A stretch of 64,000 nt of DNA. It comes from Fidelibacterota bacterium. Its GTDB lineage: Bacteria; Fidelibacterota; Marinisomatia; Marinisomatales; UBA1611. Shown here one piece after another: positions 39,607-49,091 of this stretch. The stretch covers positions 1 to 64,000 of the forward strand of contig JADHUI010000008.1 of the NCBI GenBank assembly GCA_016784605.1, written 5' to 3'. Below the pieces are notes generated by a model. It did no database searches and was not told the DNA's origin. It saw only the letters and a list, made by a program, of their open reading frames with translations. Made by a program: the position numbers and the translations under genes. The first letter of the stretch is position 1. Each line of letters begins with the position of its first letter.

Positions 39607-39700
39607 TATGTGTTAACCTAATGAATGGTTAATAATTACAATTATTTAGTGAATGTCTATGAAAATTGAAAATCATTGTTTTTTAACCCCTTTGTGTTTC

Positions 39701-39719
39701 TCCCGAAACAAGTTCGGGA
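39701..39719. repeat. Small REP-like palindrome
   Basis: TCCCGAA-ACAAG-TTCGGGA, 7-bp stem with a 5-base loop, in the gap after gcdH. The unit has the look of dispersed REP palindromes and could also act as a weak terminator or mRNA-end hairpin. Only one exact copy was noticed here. Confidence 0.4.
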
Positions 39720-39769
39720 TTCGAGCACACTATTACAGGGGAAAATAGTTTCGCAAAAGTGAATCATCC

Positions 39770-39811
39770 ACCATCTCCCCTGTCATAGGGGAGAATTAAA
39801 GATGGGTTATT
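39770..39811. repeat. Nested intergenic palindrome
   Basis: CTCCCCT-GTCAT-AGGGGAG (39775-39793) is enclosed by outer arms CCATC (left) and GATGG (right), giving a two-level hairpin of the kind seen in dispersed intergenic repeats. No coding potential. Confidence 0.45.
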
Positions 39812-39875
39812 ATAATAGATGAAACGTTGATTGATGGTTATAGAATTCATAACAATTTGACTTTATAGACAGACA

Positions 39876-40067
39876 CTATTTAGGATTGGCTATTTGACCG
39901 CCAATTGCCCAGTCACCCTTTTTGACTTCTTCAATGGTTACCCATTGTCCTTGTCTGGTTTTTTCTCCACAGACTTCAATTAATGCTTCGGTTACATTTT
40001 CAAGCATTTGTTTTTTTTGTTCGTCAGTAAATACTTTTTCGATTACTCTTATTGTTGTAAATGGCAT
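39876..40067 (-). CDS. 4-oxalocrotonate tautomerase family protein
   Basis: A 63-residue protein beginning MPFTTIRVIEKVFTDEQKKQM. The residue after Met is Pro, the catalytic base of 4-OT-family tautomerases once Met is removed; length is exactly typical. AGGGAG precedes the ATG. Substrate unknown; active as a hexamer in relatives. Confidence 0.85.
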   Translation of the reverse strand: MPFTTIRVIEKVFTDEQKKQMLENVTEALIEVCGEKTRQGQWVTIEEVKKGDWAIGGQIANPK

Positions 40068-40174
40068 TTTTCATTCTCCCTTTATTTTGTAAATCCTTCA
40101 AAAGTTACAGAATTAATGAACGAATAAAAAGAAATGTGTCCAAATCATTATTACATCACTTTAACCGTGAACGA

Positions 40175-40486
40175 CTAAAACTTAATTGTAATAGAAACGT
40201 GAATCGTGTTTCCATCCGATATATTTTCAGCTTTTCGAACAGAAGCTTTTAGGGGTAGAACATAAGAGTTTTCCTTTTTATCGGGGAAAATAGATGTTTC
40301 CCATTGTGTTTCTCCTACTGAAACGTCAACAGGAATGGATCCCCAACCTTTGGACGTATGCCCACAAATTTCCTTAATTTCTTTCCCTAGCGATTCAGGT
40401 AGCGTAATAAAATGCCATGACCCATTTTCTGCATTATACAACCAAACCTTATTTTCAAATTCAAAGGAAATACGCTGATCCATCAT
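40175..40486 (-). CDS. DUF1905 protein
   Basis: A 103-residue single-domain DUF1905 protein (WHFITLPESLGKEIKEICGHTSKGWGSIPVDVSVG, WETSIFPDKKENSYVLPLKASVRKAENI). Two consecutive ATGs (40486, 40483) could serve as the start. Function unknown. It lies 12 bases downstream of the asparaginase-like gene and is probably co-transcribed with it. Confidence 0.75.
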   Translation of the reverse strand: MMDQRISFEFENKVWLYNAENGSWHFITLPESLGKEIKEICGHTSKGWGSIPVDVSVGETQWETSIFPDKKENSYVLPLKASVRKAENISDGNTIHVSITIKF

Positions 40487-40498
40487 ACTTTAAGCCTA

Positions 40499-40987
40499 TT
40501 AACCTAACTCTTCAAACTCGCCTGTTTCTTTATTTTTACGGCAATTATCATGAGAAAAATATCGCCCATTCATAGCAATATAGACTCCCGGTTCCAGTGT
40601 TTGTGCAAATGCAAGAGCACTGCCCAGATTAAACATTCCATCCGAGCTTCCAAATTTATAGGGAATCATTGCGCCGGTAATGACAATTGTTTTATTTGAA
40701 ACACAATTAGCTATAACACCAGCTGTGCGTACTAATGTGTCCGTTCCATGTGTAATAACAATTTGATTAAAGTTGGATGATTCACAATATTGAGCAACTG
40801 TTTCACGGTCCCGTTCAGACATATCTAAACTATCAATCATCATGAGTGTATCTACCTGAATGTTTAATCTGGATCGCCCCAGTGAAAGCATTTCTGGGAG
40901 ATGAGAATCTTTAAAAAATAATTTCCCTGTTAATTCGTTATACTCTTTATCGAAGGTGCCGCCAGTTAATAATATTTGAATTGCCAT
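40499..40987 (-). CDS. Short asparaginase-like protein (N-terminal domain only)
   Basis: A 162-residue protein matching only the N-terminal domain of type I/II L-asparaginases: LLTGGTFDKEYNE (first catalytic Thr), VDTLMMIDSLDMSERDRE, VITHGTDTLVRTAGVI (second Thr/Asp) and ITGAMIPYKFGSSDGMFNLG. Ordinary asparaginases are 320-350 residues with a second domain; here a stop follows directly and the next gene is unrelated, so this is either a genuine short single-domain form or a truncation. The catalytic triads are intact. Confidence 0.8.
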   Translation of the reverse strand: MAIQILLTGGTFDKEYNELTGKLFFKDSHLPEMLSLGRSRLNIQVDTLMMIDSLDMSERDRETVAQYCESSNFNQIVITHGTDTLVRTAGVIANCVSNKTIVITGAMIPYKFGSSDGMFNLGSALAFAQTLEPGVYIAMNGRYFSHDNCRKNKETGEFEELG

Positions 40988-41005
40988 AATATTGATTTTA
41001 AAGGA

Positions 41006-41221
41006 TTAATGAGAGAATGAAACTACAAATAAGAATATTGAAATGATAAAGAAGATGATTCCAATAAGGGGGTAATATTTTCGTTCTTTTTCTACATTAT
41101 ATTTGAAAGGGAGTCTATTAATTACATACTGTTGAAATTGAAAAACTTTCTTTGGCCAAAGGAAAAGGGTCAAACCGGCAACTAAAAAAACCATAGCTCT
41201 AATAACAAATACGATTTTCAT
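41006..41221 (-). CDS. Small two-helix membrane protein
   Basis: A 71-residue protein with two hydrophobic helices (about 4-24 and 48-68) joined by a basic loop (FKYNVEKERKYYP). No family recognised. It starts 18 bases before the asparaginase-like gene and may be in the same operon. Confidence 0.55.
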   Translation of the reverse strand: MKIVFVIRAMVFLVAGLTLFLWPKKVFQFQQYVINRLPFKYNVEKERKYYPLIGIIFFIISIFLFVVSFSH

Positions 41222-41306
41222 ATAATAAAATTAACTTCAATATCATTTTAAATTGCAAAGATTATTGTTTTTAAATTTCAGCTAGAAATAAAGGGATTAG
41301 AAATCT

Positions 41307-41741
41307 ATGTATGAACCAACAATTAACTATTTGGCTGTACTTATTGCCACAGTTACCCATTTTACATTAGGTGGGTTATGGTATTCCCCCGCTCTATTTT
41401 TAAACCAATGGCTAGACGGAATGGGAAAAACGAAAGAAGATGTTAATAATAAAAAAGTTGGTGGCCACGGTATTGGATTATTGTATCAATTTTTAGGGAC
41501 ATTTGTTTTGGTTTTTATAACAGCTCATATGGTGGATTTTATGAAAGTAGTCTATCATGATTTGCCCAATTTAACCGTCGGACTAACCTCTGCTTTTTGG
41601 TTATGGTTGGGTTATATTTTTACGTTTGGAATTACTGGCGTTGTATTTGAAAAACATTCCTGGAAATTATTTTCCATAAATATGGGATATCAATTTTTGG
41701 GGCTTATGGTCGTTGGGGCTATTTTAGCCGTTTGGGTCTAG
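41307..41741 (+). CDS. DUF1761 membrane protein
   Basis: A 144-residue protein with four predicted membrane helices. The N-terminus NYLAVLIATVTHFTLGGLWYSPALFLNQWLDGMGKTKED is the DUF1761 hallmark. Function unknown. It is two bases from the following cation-efflux gene, so they are co-transcribed. Confidence 0.8.
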   Translation: MYEPTINYLAVLIATVTHFTLGGLWYSPALFLNQWLDGMGKTKEDVNNKKVGGHGIGLLYQFLGTFVLVFITAHMVDFMKVVYHDLPNLTVGLTSAFWLWLGYIFTFGITGVVFEKHSWKLFSINMGYQFLGLMVVGAILAVWV

Positions 41742-41742
41742 A

Positions 41743-42915
41743 ATGAAAATATTTAATTATATAACGAACAAGTTTGCCCCGAAAGGGAAAGAGCCCGTCC
41801 GCATATATCGTTCGCGAATTGGGAAACTTCAAGGGTGGGTTTCAATTATCATTAATGGCTTATTATTTATTGTAAAAATGGCCTTAAGCCTTTTGGTTGG
41901 TTCTATCAGTTTATTGGCAGATGCGATTCACACATTATCCGATCTTGTCTCATCAGCGGTCGTTATTTGGGGGTTTAACGAAGCGGAAAAACCAGCAGAT
42001 GAAGATCATCCCTATGGGCATGGACGAGCAGAATATATTGCCACACTGATTATAGCCATTCTCTTAGCTGTGGCAGGGATCGAGTTTATTCAGTCATCCA
42101 TTAACCGACTGATGAATCCCGAACCTATATTTTCTGAATGGTGGATGATTGGTTTGCTTGTTGTTACGATTATTTTAAAAGAATTGACCGCTCAATATGG
42201 AGAATTTTTATCAGAAAAAATAGCCTCTGGTACTTTACATGCAGATGCGTGGCATCATCGAACAGATGCTCTTTCATCCCTTTTGGTTGTTGGGGCCATG
42301 GTAGCAGGAAAATTTGGATATTATCAAGTGGATGGTTGGGCCGGGTTAGGAGTGGCGATTTTTATTATTTGGACAGGATTTGAAATAGCAAAATCGGCTA
42401 TTGATGATTTATTAGGAAAACCACCATCCGAGGATGAAATCATTGAAGTCAGGCAAATTGTTGAAGGGATTCAAGGTGTATTAGGCGCCCACGACATTGC
42501 CATTCATAGTTATGGAAAAGATAAGTTTATTAGCATTCATATTGAAATTGATGGAAATGAATCTCCTGCATCAGCTCATGATATATCTGAAAATGTTGAA
42601 AATAATTTGAAGGAAAAATTAGGAATTTCACCTACGGTTCATGTCGATCCTATTTATCCGAATCACCCTAAAGTGAAAGAAGTGAAAACTTATTTAGATA
42701 AGTTCTGGAGTCATAACGAAAGATTATCCAATTTTCATGATATTCGAATTGTGGACACAGATGAACATCATGTTATATTATTTGGTGTGAATTTTAAACC
42801 AGGTACGACAGAAAAAATGGCCGTGAAAACCTGTAATGAGATTGAGGTTGGATTATTGGAAACATTCCAAGATTTTGAAGTGATGATTAAATCGTCTGGT
42901 CTGCATCAGTTTTAA
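41743..42915 (+). CDS. Cation diffusion facilitator family metal transporter
   Basis: A 390-residue CDF protein. Membrane domain about 30-235 with HTLSDLVSSAVV (D in TM2), DHPYGHGRAEYIATL, HADAWHHRTDALSS (H-D metal site); cytoplasmic dimerisation domain about 240-330 (GVLGAHDIAIHSYGKDKFISIHIEID), then an extra ~60-residue C-terminal piece. It should export Zn, Fe, Mn or Co; specificity not readable by eye. Its 3' end overlaps the convergent birA by 29 bases. Confidence 0.88.
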   Translation: MKIFNYITNKFAPKGKEPVRIYRSRIGKLQGWVSIIINGLLFIVKMALSLLVGSISLLADAIHTLSDLVSSAVVIWGFNEAEKPADEDHPYGHGRAEYIATLIIAILLAVAGIEFIQSSINRLMNPEPIFSEWWMIGLLVVTIILKELTAQYGEFLSEKIASGTLHADAWHHRTDALSSLLVVGAMVAGKFGYYQVDGWAGLGVAIFIIWTGFEIAKSAIDDLLGKPPSEDEIIEVRQIVEGIQGVLGAHDIAIHSYGKDKFISIHIEIDGNESPASAHDISENVENNLKEKLGISPTVHVDPIYPNHPKVKEVKTYLDKFWSHNERLSNFHDIRIVDTDEHHVILFGVNFKPGTTEKMAVKTCNEIEVGLLETFQDFEVMIKSSGLHQF

Positions 42916-43681
42916 TCACGATTCCTGAATGGAATTCTTTTTGATTTCCATCCATATTTAAAAGGGCGCTCCCTTTTGAATTAATCCCCATAAATGTTCC
43001 GATATGAGTTTTACCATTATCGTGGATTGTAATGTCTTTTAACATATGAGAACAACTGGATTCCCAATCATGAATTATTTCATCTATCTCATTCTTTGAA
43101 ATGTGTGCAATAATACTTTCTAGTTGATTTAAAATTGAAGCTAAAATGCGTTCTCTTTGGAAAGGAATTTCTTTTTCAATGAACAATGATGTGGATGAAT
43201 CAGCGATATCTTCAGAAAAATCATCTAAATGTTGATTCACATTTAATCCAATGCCAATGACAAGGGCAGAAATGTGGTTTCCTGAAATTCTAGATTCACA
43301 TAATATTCCGGCAACCTTTTTATCTCCAATTAAAATGTCATTTGGCCATTTGGTTTTACTTTTTATGTTATGGTCATTTAAGGCTTTATAAATGGCAACA
43401 GCCGTAGCGATAGAAAAGAGTCCAGAAGTGGAAATAGACGTCTTTGGGCGTAGTAGAATTGAAAAGGCTAATCCTTTATCTGGAGATGTAATCCATTTAT
43501 TCCCTTGCCTTCCACGACCTTTTGTTTGGATTTCTGCAACAACAACACTTCCAGAAGGAGCGCTTTCTTGATATAATTCCCACGCATCATCATTGGTTGA
43601 TTCTGTTTTTGTAAAATAGTCAATTGTTCTACCACATTTAACGGTAGTTAGGTTTGCTTGCACTAATTGGGTAAATAGCAT
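42887..43681 (-). CDS. birA: Biotin--protein ligase BirA (catalytic form)
   Basis: A 264-residue biotin protein ligase without the N-terminal HTH, so not a repressor. Motifs: STNDDAWELYQESAPSGSVVVAEIQTKGRGRQGNKW (biotinyl-AMP loop), KTKWPNDILIGDKKVAGILCE and VIGIGLNVNQ. Last gene of the minus-strand group with methylmalonyl-CoA mutase. Propionyl-CoA and acetyl-CoA carboxylases need its product. Confidence 0.93.
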   Translation of the reverse strand: MLFTQLVQANLTTVKCGRTIDYFTKTESTNDDAWELYQESAPSGSVVVAEIQTKGRGRQGNKWITSPDKGLAFSILLRPKTSISTSGLFSIATAVAIYKALNDHNIKSKTKWPNDILIGDKKVAGILCESRISGNHISALVIGIGLNVNQHLDDFSEDIADSSTSLFIEKEIPFQRERILASILNQLESIIAHISKNEIDEIIHDWESSCSHMLKDITIHDNGKTHIGTFMGINSKGSALLNMDGNQKEFHSGIVIKTDADQTI

Positions 43682-43687
43682 TTTACT

Positions 43688-44299
43688 TTAGATTGAAAAG
43701 ATGAAACGTAATTGTAAATAAGTAAGAACAAATCCAGCTATAGAGCCTACTGTAACTTGAGCGATTGTATGGGCCTTGAGTATAATACGAGATATGGAAA
43801 TAATTATGACAAATAGTCCCATAATGATGGGAGCATGAATCCCAGATATCCAAAGAGCAGCCATTGGACCCGTTACACCCATTGCATGAATTGAAATTTT
43901 CCAGTAACGCGTTACCATTAAAGTAAAGAGAGTATTTGTCATAAAGCAAAACATGAGTCCTTGGATTAAGGGTGGCGCATCTAAAGTGAATAAACTACTG
44001 AAACCTAATGCGGCATAAATGACCCCCAAAATTAAGGGAAACATTCTTTGTTCTCTATTTGACGCATCTAGATCGCTTATTTTACCGGTATATTTTAAAT
44101 ATATAACCGTTGCTATTGGAAGTAAGTTTAAAAACAGGAAAGAAATAGATGTTAGAACCCACGGGTTCGATTTAATGTTTAGATGAAAAAAAATAAAATA
44201 TATATAAACAAAAAATGATAATAACATGGGATGCAAAAGGAGCGAAAACCCTTTTGCTAAAGAAATCATTTTAGGCGAATCGTCGTTACTTGTATTCAC
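43688..44299 (-). CDS. PAP2-like integral membrane protein
   Basis: A 203-residue protein with about five to six membrane helices. A terminal [19 protein letters not shown] segment resembles motif 3 (H...Q/D..G...G) of PAP2 lipid phosphatases, and N-terminal [15 protein letters not shown] recalls FCB 'PAP2-related' proteins; motifs 1 and 2 are degenerate, so catalytic activity is doubtful. It overlaps the mutase gene by 14 bases and lies 6 bases upstream of birA. Confidence 0.6.
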   Translation of the reverse strand: MNTSNDDSPKMISLAKGFSLLLHPMLLSFFVYIYFIFFHLNIKSNPWVLTSISFLFLNLLPIATVIYLKYTGKISDLDASNREQRMFPLILGVIYAALGFSSLFTLDAPPLIQGLMFCFMTNTLFTLMVTRYWKISIHAMGVTGPMAALWISGIHAPIIMGLFVIIISISRIILKAHTIAQVTVGSIAGFVLTYLQLRFIFSI

Positions 44300-45770
44300 C
44301 GGCGACTAACCGCAAAGCATCCGCCACTTCACCCAGAGTGCACCCACTTTTTATACAATCAATGAGTAATGGCATGATATTATCAGCTCCGGCGGCGCTA
44401 TTTTTTAAAGTGGATAATTTTGATTGAATAGCACCGTTGTTTCGCGATGCCTTAAACGATTTCAACCCATCTATTTGTTTTTGTGTTTCTGTTGGATCGA
44501 TTTTTAATATTTCGGGGTTGGAAGATTCTTCTGTTTTGAATTTATTAACCCCTACAATGATTTGCTCTCCCGAATCCACATCTTTTTGATAAGAATAAGC
44601 ACTATTGGAAATTTCGTTTTGAATCCATCCTTGTTCTATAGCAGAAATAGTTCCACCCAAGTCATCTATTTTATCTATCAACTCAAAGGCTTCATTGACT
44701 AAATCATCTGTCAAAGCTTCTACAACATAACTTCCACCAAATGGGTCAGGGTAGGACGGGATACCAGATTCATGAGCAATAATTTGTTGCGTCCTTAAAG
44801 CTAATCGAACCGAATCATCGGTTGGGAGAGCGAGAGCTTCATCTTTACTATTGGTATGCAATGATTGTGTGCCCCCTAAGATGGCTGACATTGCTTGAAT
44901 AGTGGTTCGCACAACATTAGTATCAATTTGAGATGCCGTTAACGTGGATCCGCCTGTTTGCACGTGAAATCGACATAAAAGCGCTTTCTCGTTAGTAACG
45001 CCAAAACGATCTTTCATAATAGTTGACCAAATTTTACGTGCAGCACGGAATTTGGATACCTCCGTTATGAAATCATTATGCGCATTAAAAAAGAAAGATA
45101 ATCGTTTCCCGAATAGGTTCGGGTCTAGACCTCTGGAAACAGCCGCATCAACATAGGCAATGGCATTAGCAAAAGTAAAAGCTAATTCTTGAGATGCGGT
45201 TGAACCTGCCTCTCTAATATGGTATCCTGAAATAGAAATAGTATTCCATTTGGGAACATGTGTTTCGCAAAATTCAAAAACATCTGTAATGAGACGCATT
45301 GAAAAATCCGGTGGATAAATATATGTTCCTCGCGCCACATATTCTTTTAAGATATCATTTTGAATAGTGCCTCGTAATTGATGAGAAGAAATGCCATTTT
45401 TTTCAGCGACGGCAATATAGAGCGCTAACATTGTGGGTGCCGTGGCATTGATTGTCATAGATGTTGAAACTTGATCTAATGAAATACCATCGAAAAGTGT
45501 CTCCATATTCTCTAAAGAAGAAATAGGAACACCCACTTTTCCCACCTCGCCATCTGCCATTGAATGGTCTGAGTCATACCCAATTTGTGTTGGCAAATCA
45601 AATGCCACAGAAAGGCCTGAAACGCCATTTTCTAATAAATATTTATAACGCTTATTGGATTCTTCTGCTGTTGTAAAACCGGCGTATTGGCGCATGGTCC
45701 AAAGCCGTTGCTTATACATGTCAGAATAAATACCTCGCGTAAAAGGAAATTGACCCGGTTTCTTTGACAT
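44286..45770 (-). CDS. mcmA: Methylmalonyl-CoA mutase, large-subunit catalytic domain
   Basis: A 494-residue catalytic (TIM-barrel) subunit of the B12-dependent acyl-CoA mutase family: [80 protein letters not shown]. It stops before any B12-binding domain, so it must pair with a separate small cobalamin-binding subunit, not found in this window. The YDSDHS tyrosine and the HIREAG segment fit methylmalonyl-CoA rather than isobutyryl-CoA mutases, but this is by eye. Links propionyl-CoA and succinyl-CoA. Confidence 0.9.
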   Translation of the reverse strand: MSKKPGQFPFTRGIYSDMYKQRLWTMRQYAGFTTAEESNKRYKYLLENGVSGLSVAFDLPTQIGYDSDHSMADGEVGKVGVPISSLENMETLFDGISLDQVSTSMTINATAPTMLALYIAVAEKNGISSHQLRGTIQNDILKEYVARGTYIYPPDFSMRLITDVFEFCETHVPKWNTISISGYHIREAGSTASQELAFTFANAIAYVDAAVSRGLDPNLFGKRLSFFFNAHNDFITEVSKFRAARKIWSTIMKDRFGVTNEKALLCRFHVQTGGSTLTASQIDTNVVRTTIQAMSAILGGTQSLHTNSKDEALALPTDDSVRLALRTQQIIAHESGIPSYPDPFGGSYVVEALTDDLVNEAFELIDKIDDLGGTISAIEQGWIQNEISNSAYSYQKDVDSGEQIIVGVNKFKTEESSNPEILKIDPTETQKQIDGLKSFKASRNNGAIQSKLSTLKNSAAGADNIMPLLIDCIKSGCTLGEVADALRLVAGEYK

Positions 45771-45795
45771 TATTTTTGACCCCTAACAAAAAAGT

Positions 45796-46521
45796 TCACC
45801 TGATACCTCGCTCTTTTTTGATCGAATGATAAGCATCGTTTACTGCTTTAAATTTATCTTCAGCTAATTTTTGAAAATCTTCCCCCAAATGAGTGACTTT
45901 ATCCGGGTGATATTTATTGGCCATTTTCCGATAAGCTTTTTTTATTTCATCATTTGTAGCCTTGGGATCTGTCTCTAAGATGGTAAATGCCGCCGATGTG
46001 TTTGGGATAAACATTGCTTTAATGGATTCAAAATCATTTTGATTTACATTTAAATAACCAGCCATTGTATGGATTACGCGTATTTCAGTTTCATCCACAT
46101 GGCCATCTGCAGCAGACAATCCAAACAAAATATGAATGAGCTCCAAACGACTAGGGTGGTCCATTTGCCTTTGAATTTGCCTACACACGTCTTTTAACGG
46201 ATAATCTTTATCAAGAATATCTTTAAAGAGAGTCATAAACTGTTGGACTTGATGATTTGGGAATTGCCCCGAAAGGAATTTCCTCACATAGTCTAATTCA
46301 GATTTTAGCAACTTTCCATCGGCTTTCATCACTTTCGCCAATAGAACTAAGATTGAAACAATAAAATCGCCAGGTTGTGTATGCGCTTTCCCGGCTTGAG
46401 TATAAGTGTAAGATGACTGATTATCTGACATGCCTGCTATAGCATACCCAATAATTCCGCCAATCGGTCCAGCTAATGCCCAACCAAGTCCACCCCAAAA
46501 TAATTTTTTTCCGACTGCCAT
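45796..46521 (-). CDS. DnaJ-domain protein with TerB-like region (DjlA-like)
   Basis: A 241-residue protein. N-terminal glycine-rich hydrophobic segment (LFWGGLGWALAGPIGGIIGYAIAG) that may insert in the membrane; central TerB-like helical domain about 55-165 (FIVSILVLLAKVMKADGKLLKSEL, LSAADGHVDETEIRVI); C-terminal J domain about 172-241 with the HPD motif (KMANKYHPDKVTHLG). Same architecture as DjlA co-chaperones, which act on DnaK. Directly upstream of the mutase gene (25 bases). Confidence 0.88.
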   Translation of the reverse strand: MAVGKKLFWGGLGWALAGPIGGIIGYAIAGMSDNQSSYTYTQAGKAHTQPGDFIVSILVLLAKVMKADGKLLKSELDYVRKFLSGQFPNHQVQQFMTLFKDILDKDYPLKDVCRQIQRQMDHPSRLELIHILFGLSAADGHVDETEIRVIHTMAGYLNVNQNDFESIKAMFIPNTSAAFTILETDPKATNDEIKKAYRKMANKYHPDKVTHLGEDFQKLAEDKFKAVNDAYHSIKKERGIR

Positions 46522-46542
46522 AATTTTCTTTCTTTAATTTAA

Positions 46543-47133
46543 ATGAAATTAGTTAGAATATTGGCTAAAGCTACACAGGTTCAGTTATATTCAGATATGA
46601 AAATTCCAACAAGAACAAAAGCTCTGTTAAAGTGGAAGAAGTTTCAGAATAAGAAAAAAATGGAAAGCCCAACCCTTTCCATGTCTCAAAAAGGGGAAGG
46701 GGTAAACGCCTTATTGGTTTTTCTACCTGAAAACTTAGAAGATGCACGTATTATGGGTCATTTTATTAAATCACTAACGGGAAATGTCGCAGTTCATTTT
46801 ATTTGCCACCAAAAGGTCAAAAGCGTTTATCCGGATGAATTGCAGGGTAATATTATATCATTTTCAGATGAAGATATAAATTGGTGGGGTATTATTTCGG
46901 AAAATGCATTTCGTGAAAAAATAAAAAATATTAAAATGGATGCTCTCGTCAATTTGAATATAAAAGATCATTTTTTGTATCATGAATTAAGTAGTTCAAT
47001 ACAGGCACCATTAAAAATAGGATTCCACACGGATGAATCTGATGATTATTACAATATTATTATTGATCATCGTAAAGGAGCCTTTTTAGAAAAGAGTTTT
47101 GATACGTTAAATAAAATTTTAGGAATAGAATGA
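46543..47133 (+). CDS. DUF6913-like hypothetical protein
   Basis: A 196-residue protein with a basic N-terminus, then an alternating alpha/beta pattern (GVNALLVFLPENLEDARIMGHFIKSL, MDALVNLNIKDHFLYHELSSSI, PLKIGFHTDESDDYYNIII) like the DUF6913 family of FCB bacteria; it may have a degenerate glycosyltransferase-like fold. Start uncertain (46543 or 46597). It overlaps the following GlmU-like gene by 4 bases, so it probably belongs to the same pathway. Function unknown. Confidence 0.6.
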   Translation: MKLVRILAKATQVQLYSDMKIPTRTKALLKWKKFQNKKKMESPTLSMSQKGEGVNALLVFLPENLEDARIMGHFIKSLTGNVAVHFICHQKVKSVYPDELQGNIISFSDEDINWWGIISENAFREKIKNIKMDALVNLNIKDHFLYHELSSSIQAPLKIGFHTDESDDYYNIIIDHRKGAFLEKSFDTLNKILGIE

Positions 47134-48293
47134 TATATATTTATGAAGATCAATATACGCTGGATTTAGAACCCATTGTACTTACACGGCCAACTTTTGG
47201 TATTCGCTCAGGACCAAAAACATTTATTGAACAATTAATGGGTATAATAGACGAGCCAATCTCAGGAATTGTAAGAAGCGAAATGGGTGAATTAACTCAA
47301 AATGATTATCCAACTATTCGTGTAAACCCATCCACTTTTGAAGATGGAATATGGCTATTGGGATGTACCTATTGGAATCGAGAAACAATTCAACTTATTC
47401 GTGATTCGCCCAATACTGTTTTTAAATCAAAAGGACGAATGGTTGGGGCAAATCTTTCAGAGGGGCAGGCAAAAAAATGGATTGAACGGGGTGGCCCATT
47501 TAAGAATACGATTCAAGGATTGAGTGAAAAAAATATTGATATACTTTCTGCCCGATTTCTGTGGGATATTATTAGATATATTCCTGACTCTATTTCATCT
47601 TCCGTTGAATCGTTTAGTTTTGGTTCGTCGGATAAAAAAAATATATTTATTCATCCATCAAGTATTATCCATGATCAAGTTATTTTAAATACAAGTAATG
47701 GCCCAATTATTATAGATGAAAATGTGGAAGTAAAACCATTTACAATGCTTGAAGGACCTTTATATATAGGACCTGGTTCATCCGTTAAACCTCACAGCCA
47801 CATTAAAGAATCCATTATCGGTCCACAGTGTAAGATTGGAGGAGAAATTCATGGATGCATTTTTCAATCGTTTTCAAATAAGGTTCATGACGGGCACTTA
47901 GGGGATTCCTTTATTGGTGAATGGGTTAACTTAGGCGCTGGGACCACTAACAGTAATTTAAAAAATGATTACTCCAACGTTGTTATAGAAGTTAATGGCG
48001 CCAAACGCGACTCAGGTGGATTGTTTTTAGGTGCATTAATTGGCGATCATACAAAAACAGCCATTGGAACACAATTGAATACAGGGACAGTTATAGGTGC
48101 AGGATGTAATGTGCTGGCTCATTCATTTCCCCCAAAAACAATCAACTCATTTACTTTTTATTTAAATGGGAAAAAACGAAAAATGAATTGGGATAAATTT
48201 TTAAAATCTACAACCACAGTTAAATCAAGACGAAATCTAATATTAGGGGACGATGAAATAGCTGTTTTGGAAGGGATTTATAATAAGCAATAA
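47130..48293 (+). CDS. GlmU-like protein: nucleotidyltransferase-type domain plus left-handed beta-helix
   Basis: A 387-residue protein. The N-terminal ~190 residues resemble a degenerate sugar-nucleotidyltransferase domain (YEDQYTLDLEPIVLTRPTFGIRSG) but lack the LAAGxGTRM loop; the C-terminal ~180 residues are hexapeptide repeats (FIHPSSIIHDQVIL, VKPFTMLEGPLYIGPGSSV, GEWVNLGAGTTNSNLKNDYSNV) of the GlmU acetyltransferase type. It is probably the 'GlmU-family' protein of FCB bacteria rather than canonical GlmU. Likely an acyl- or acetyl-transfer step in cell-envelope sugar synthesis; not certain. Confidence 0.78.
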   Translation: MIYIYEDQYTLDLEPIVLTRPTFGIRSGPKTFIEQLMGIIDEPISGIVRSEMGELTQNDYPTIRVNPSTFEDGIWLLGCTYWNRETIQLIRDSPNTVFKSKGRMVGANLSEGQAKKWIERGGPFKNTIQGLSEKNIDILSARFLWDIIRYIPDSISSSVESFSFGSSDKKNIFIHPSSIIHDQVILNTSNGPIIIDENVEVKPFTMLEGPLYIGPGSSVKPHSHIKESIIGPQCKIGGEIHGCIFQSFSNKVHDGHLGDSFIGEWVNLGAGTTNSNLKNDYSNVVIEVNGAKRDSGGLFLGALIGDHTKTAIGTQLNTGTVIGAGCNVLAHSFPPKTINSFTFYLNGKKRKMNWDKFLKSTTTVKSRRNLILGDDEIAVLEGIYNKQ

Positions 48294-48355
48294 AACCTAT
48301 TGCCGTACGGTCTCTCACGGCATATATTGACCCCCGATTTTTATGGAGATTACGA

Positions 48356-48745
48356 ATGCTTGAAGGAATTATTTGCCCAAAATGCGAATCAACATTACAA
48401 GATGTTGATTTAAAAGATTCTCTTGTTTGTATTAATTGCAAAACAGACTTAAGAAATAGAGAATATCTTGATTTTCTAGAACACCTTATGACGAATGGTA
48501 TCGTCGAAAACCTTGATTTTTTTGATGCTGAAATCTACAGTGAAGATGTAGAAGACCTAGATCAAACGGAACAAGAAGAAGGTGATCCATCTCAGTATGA
48601 GAAGAAAAAGGATTTATTTAATATTTACGAAAACGAAGTCATTCATAATAACAAACAAGAAGAAGACACTAAAGATTACACTCAGTTTGAAGGAATTGAA
48701 GAAGATTGGGAAGACTTCAACGAACGCGATTTTAAAAAAAAATAA
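48356..48745 (+). CDS. Acidic zinc-ribbon protein
   Basis: A 129-residue protein. Two CxxC pairs at the N-terminus (ICPKCESTL and VCINCKTDL) form a likely zinc ribbon; the rest is strongly acidic (EDVEDLDQTEQEEGD, IEEDWEDFNERD) and probably disordered. GGAG lies upstream. It may bind nucleic-acid machinery, but no family is recognised. Precedes the DUF3467 gene by 17 bases. Confidence 0.65.
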   Translation: MLEGIICPKCESTLQDVDLKDSLVCINCKTDLRNREYLDFLEHLMTNGIVENLDFFDAEIYSEDVEDLDQTEQEEGDPSQYEKKKDLFNIYENEVIHNNKQEEDTKDYTQFEGIEEDWEDFNERDFKKK

Positions 48746-48762
48746 CCTTATAGGACTCGATT

Positions 48763-49089
48763 ATGCCTAATGATAAAAAAAATGTGCAACAAATTAATAT
48801 CGAATTAGACGCTGAAGTTAGTAGCGGTGAATATGCGAACTTTGTTGTAGTGACACATTCACCCGCTGAATTTGTAATGGATTTTACTCGTATTTTACCC
48901 GGTGTCCCAAAGGCAAAAGTTCATTCACGAATCATTATGGCGCCTCAGCACGTAAAAGCATTCGCAAATGCTCTTCATGAAAATATTAGAAAATTTGAAG
49001 TAAAGAATGGCGAAATAAAAATGCCATCTCGCGAAGATGGTTTTTCTGCTTTTGGTGTAAAACCGCCTTCAGATAAACTTCCGAACTAA
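48763..49089 (+). CDS. DUF3467 protein
   Basis: A 108-residue protein: NIELDAEVSSGEYANFVVVTHSPAEFVMDFTRILPGVPKAKVHSRIIMAPQHVKAF is typical of DUF3467, found widely near basic housekeeping genes. Function unknown. It ends two bases from the convergent PAP2 phosphatase gene. Confidence 0.88.
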   Translation: MPNDKKNVQQINIELDAEVSSGEYANFVVVTHSPAEFVMDFTRILPGVPKAKVHSRIIMAPQHVKAFANALHENIRKFEVKNGEIKMPSREDGFSAFGVKPPSDKLPN

Positions 49090-49091
49090 TT

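Noticed and set aside
47130-48293. Canonical GlmU (N-acetylglucosamine-1-phosphate uridyltransferase).
   Set aside because: The nucleotidyltransferase signature loop is missing, so only a GlmU-like name is justified.
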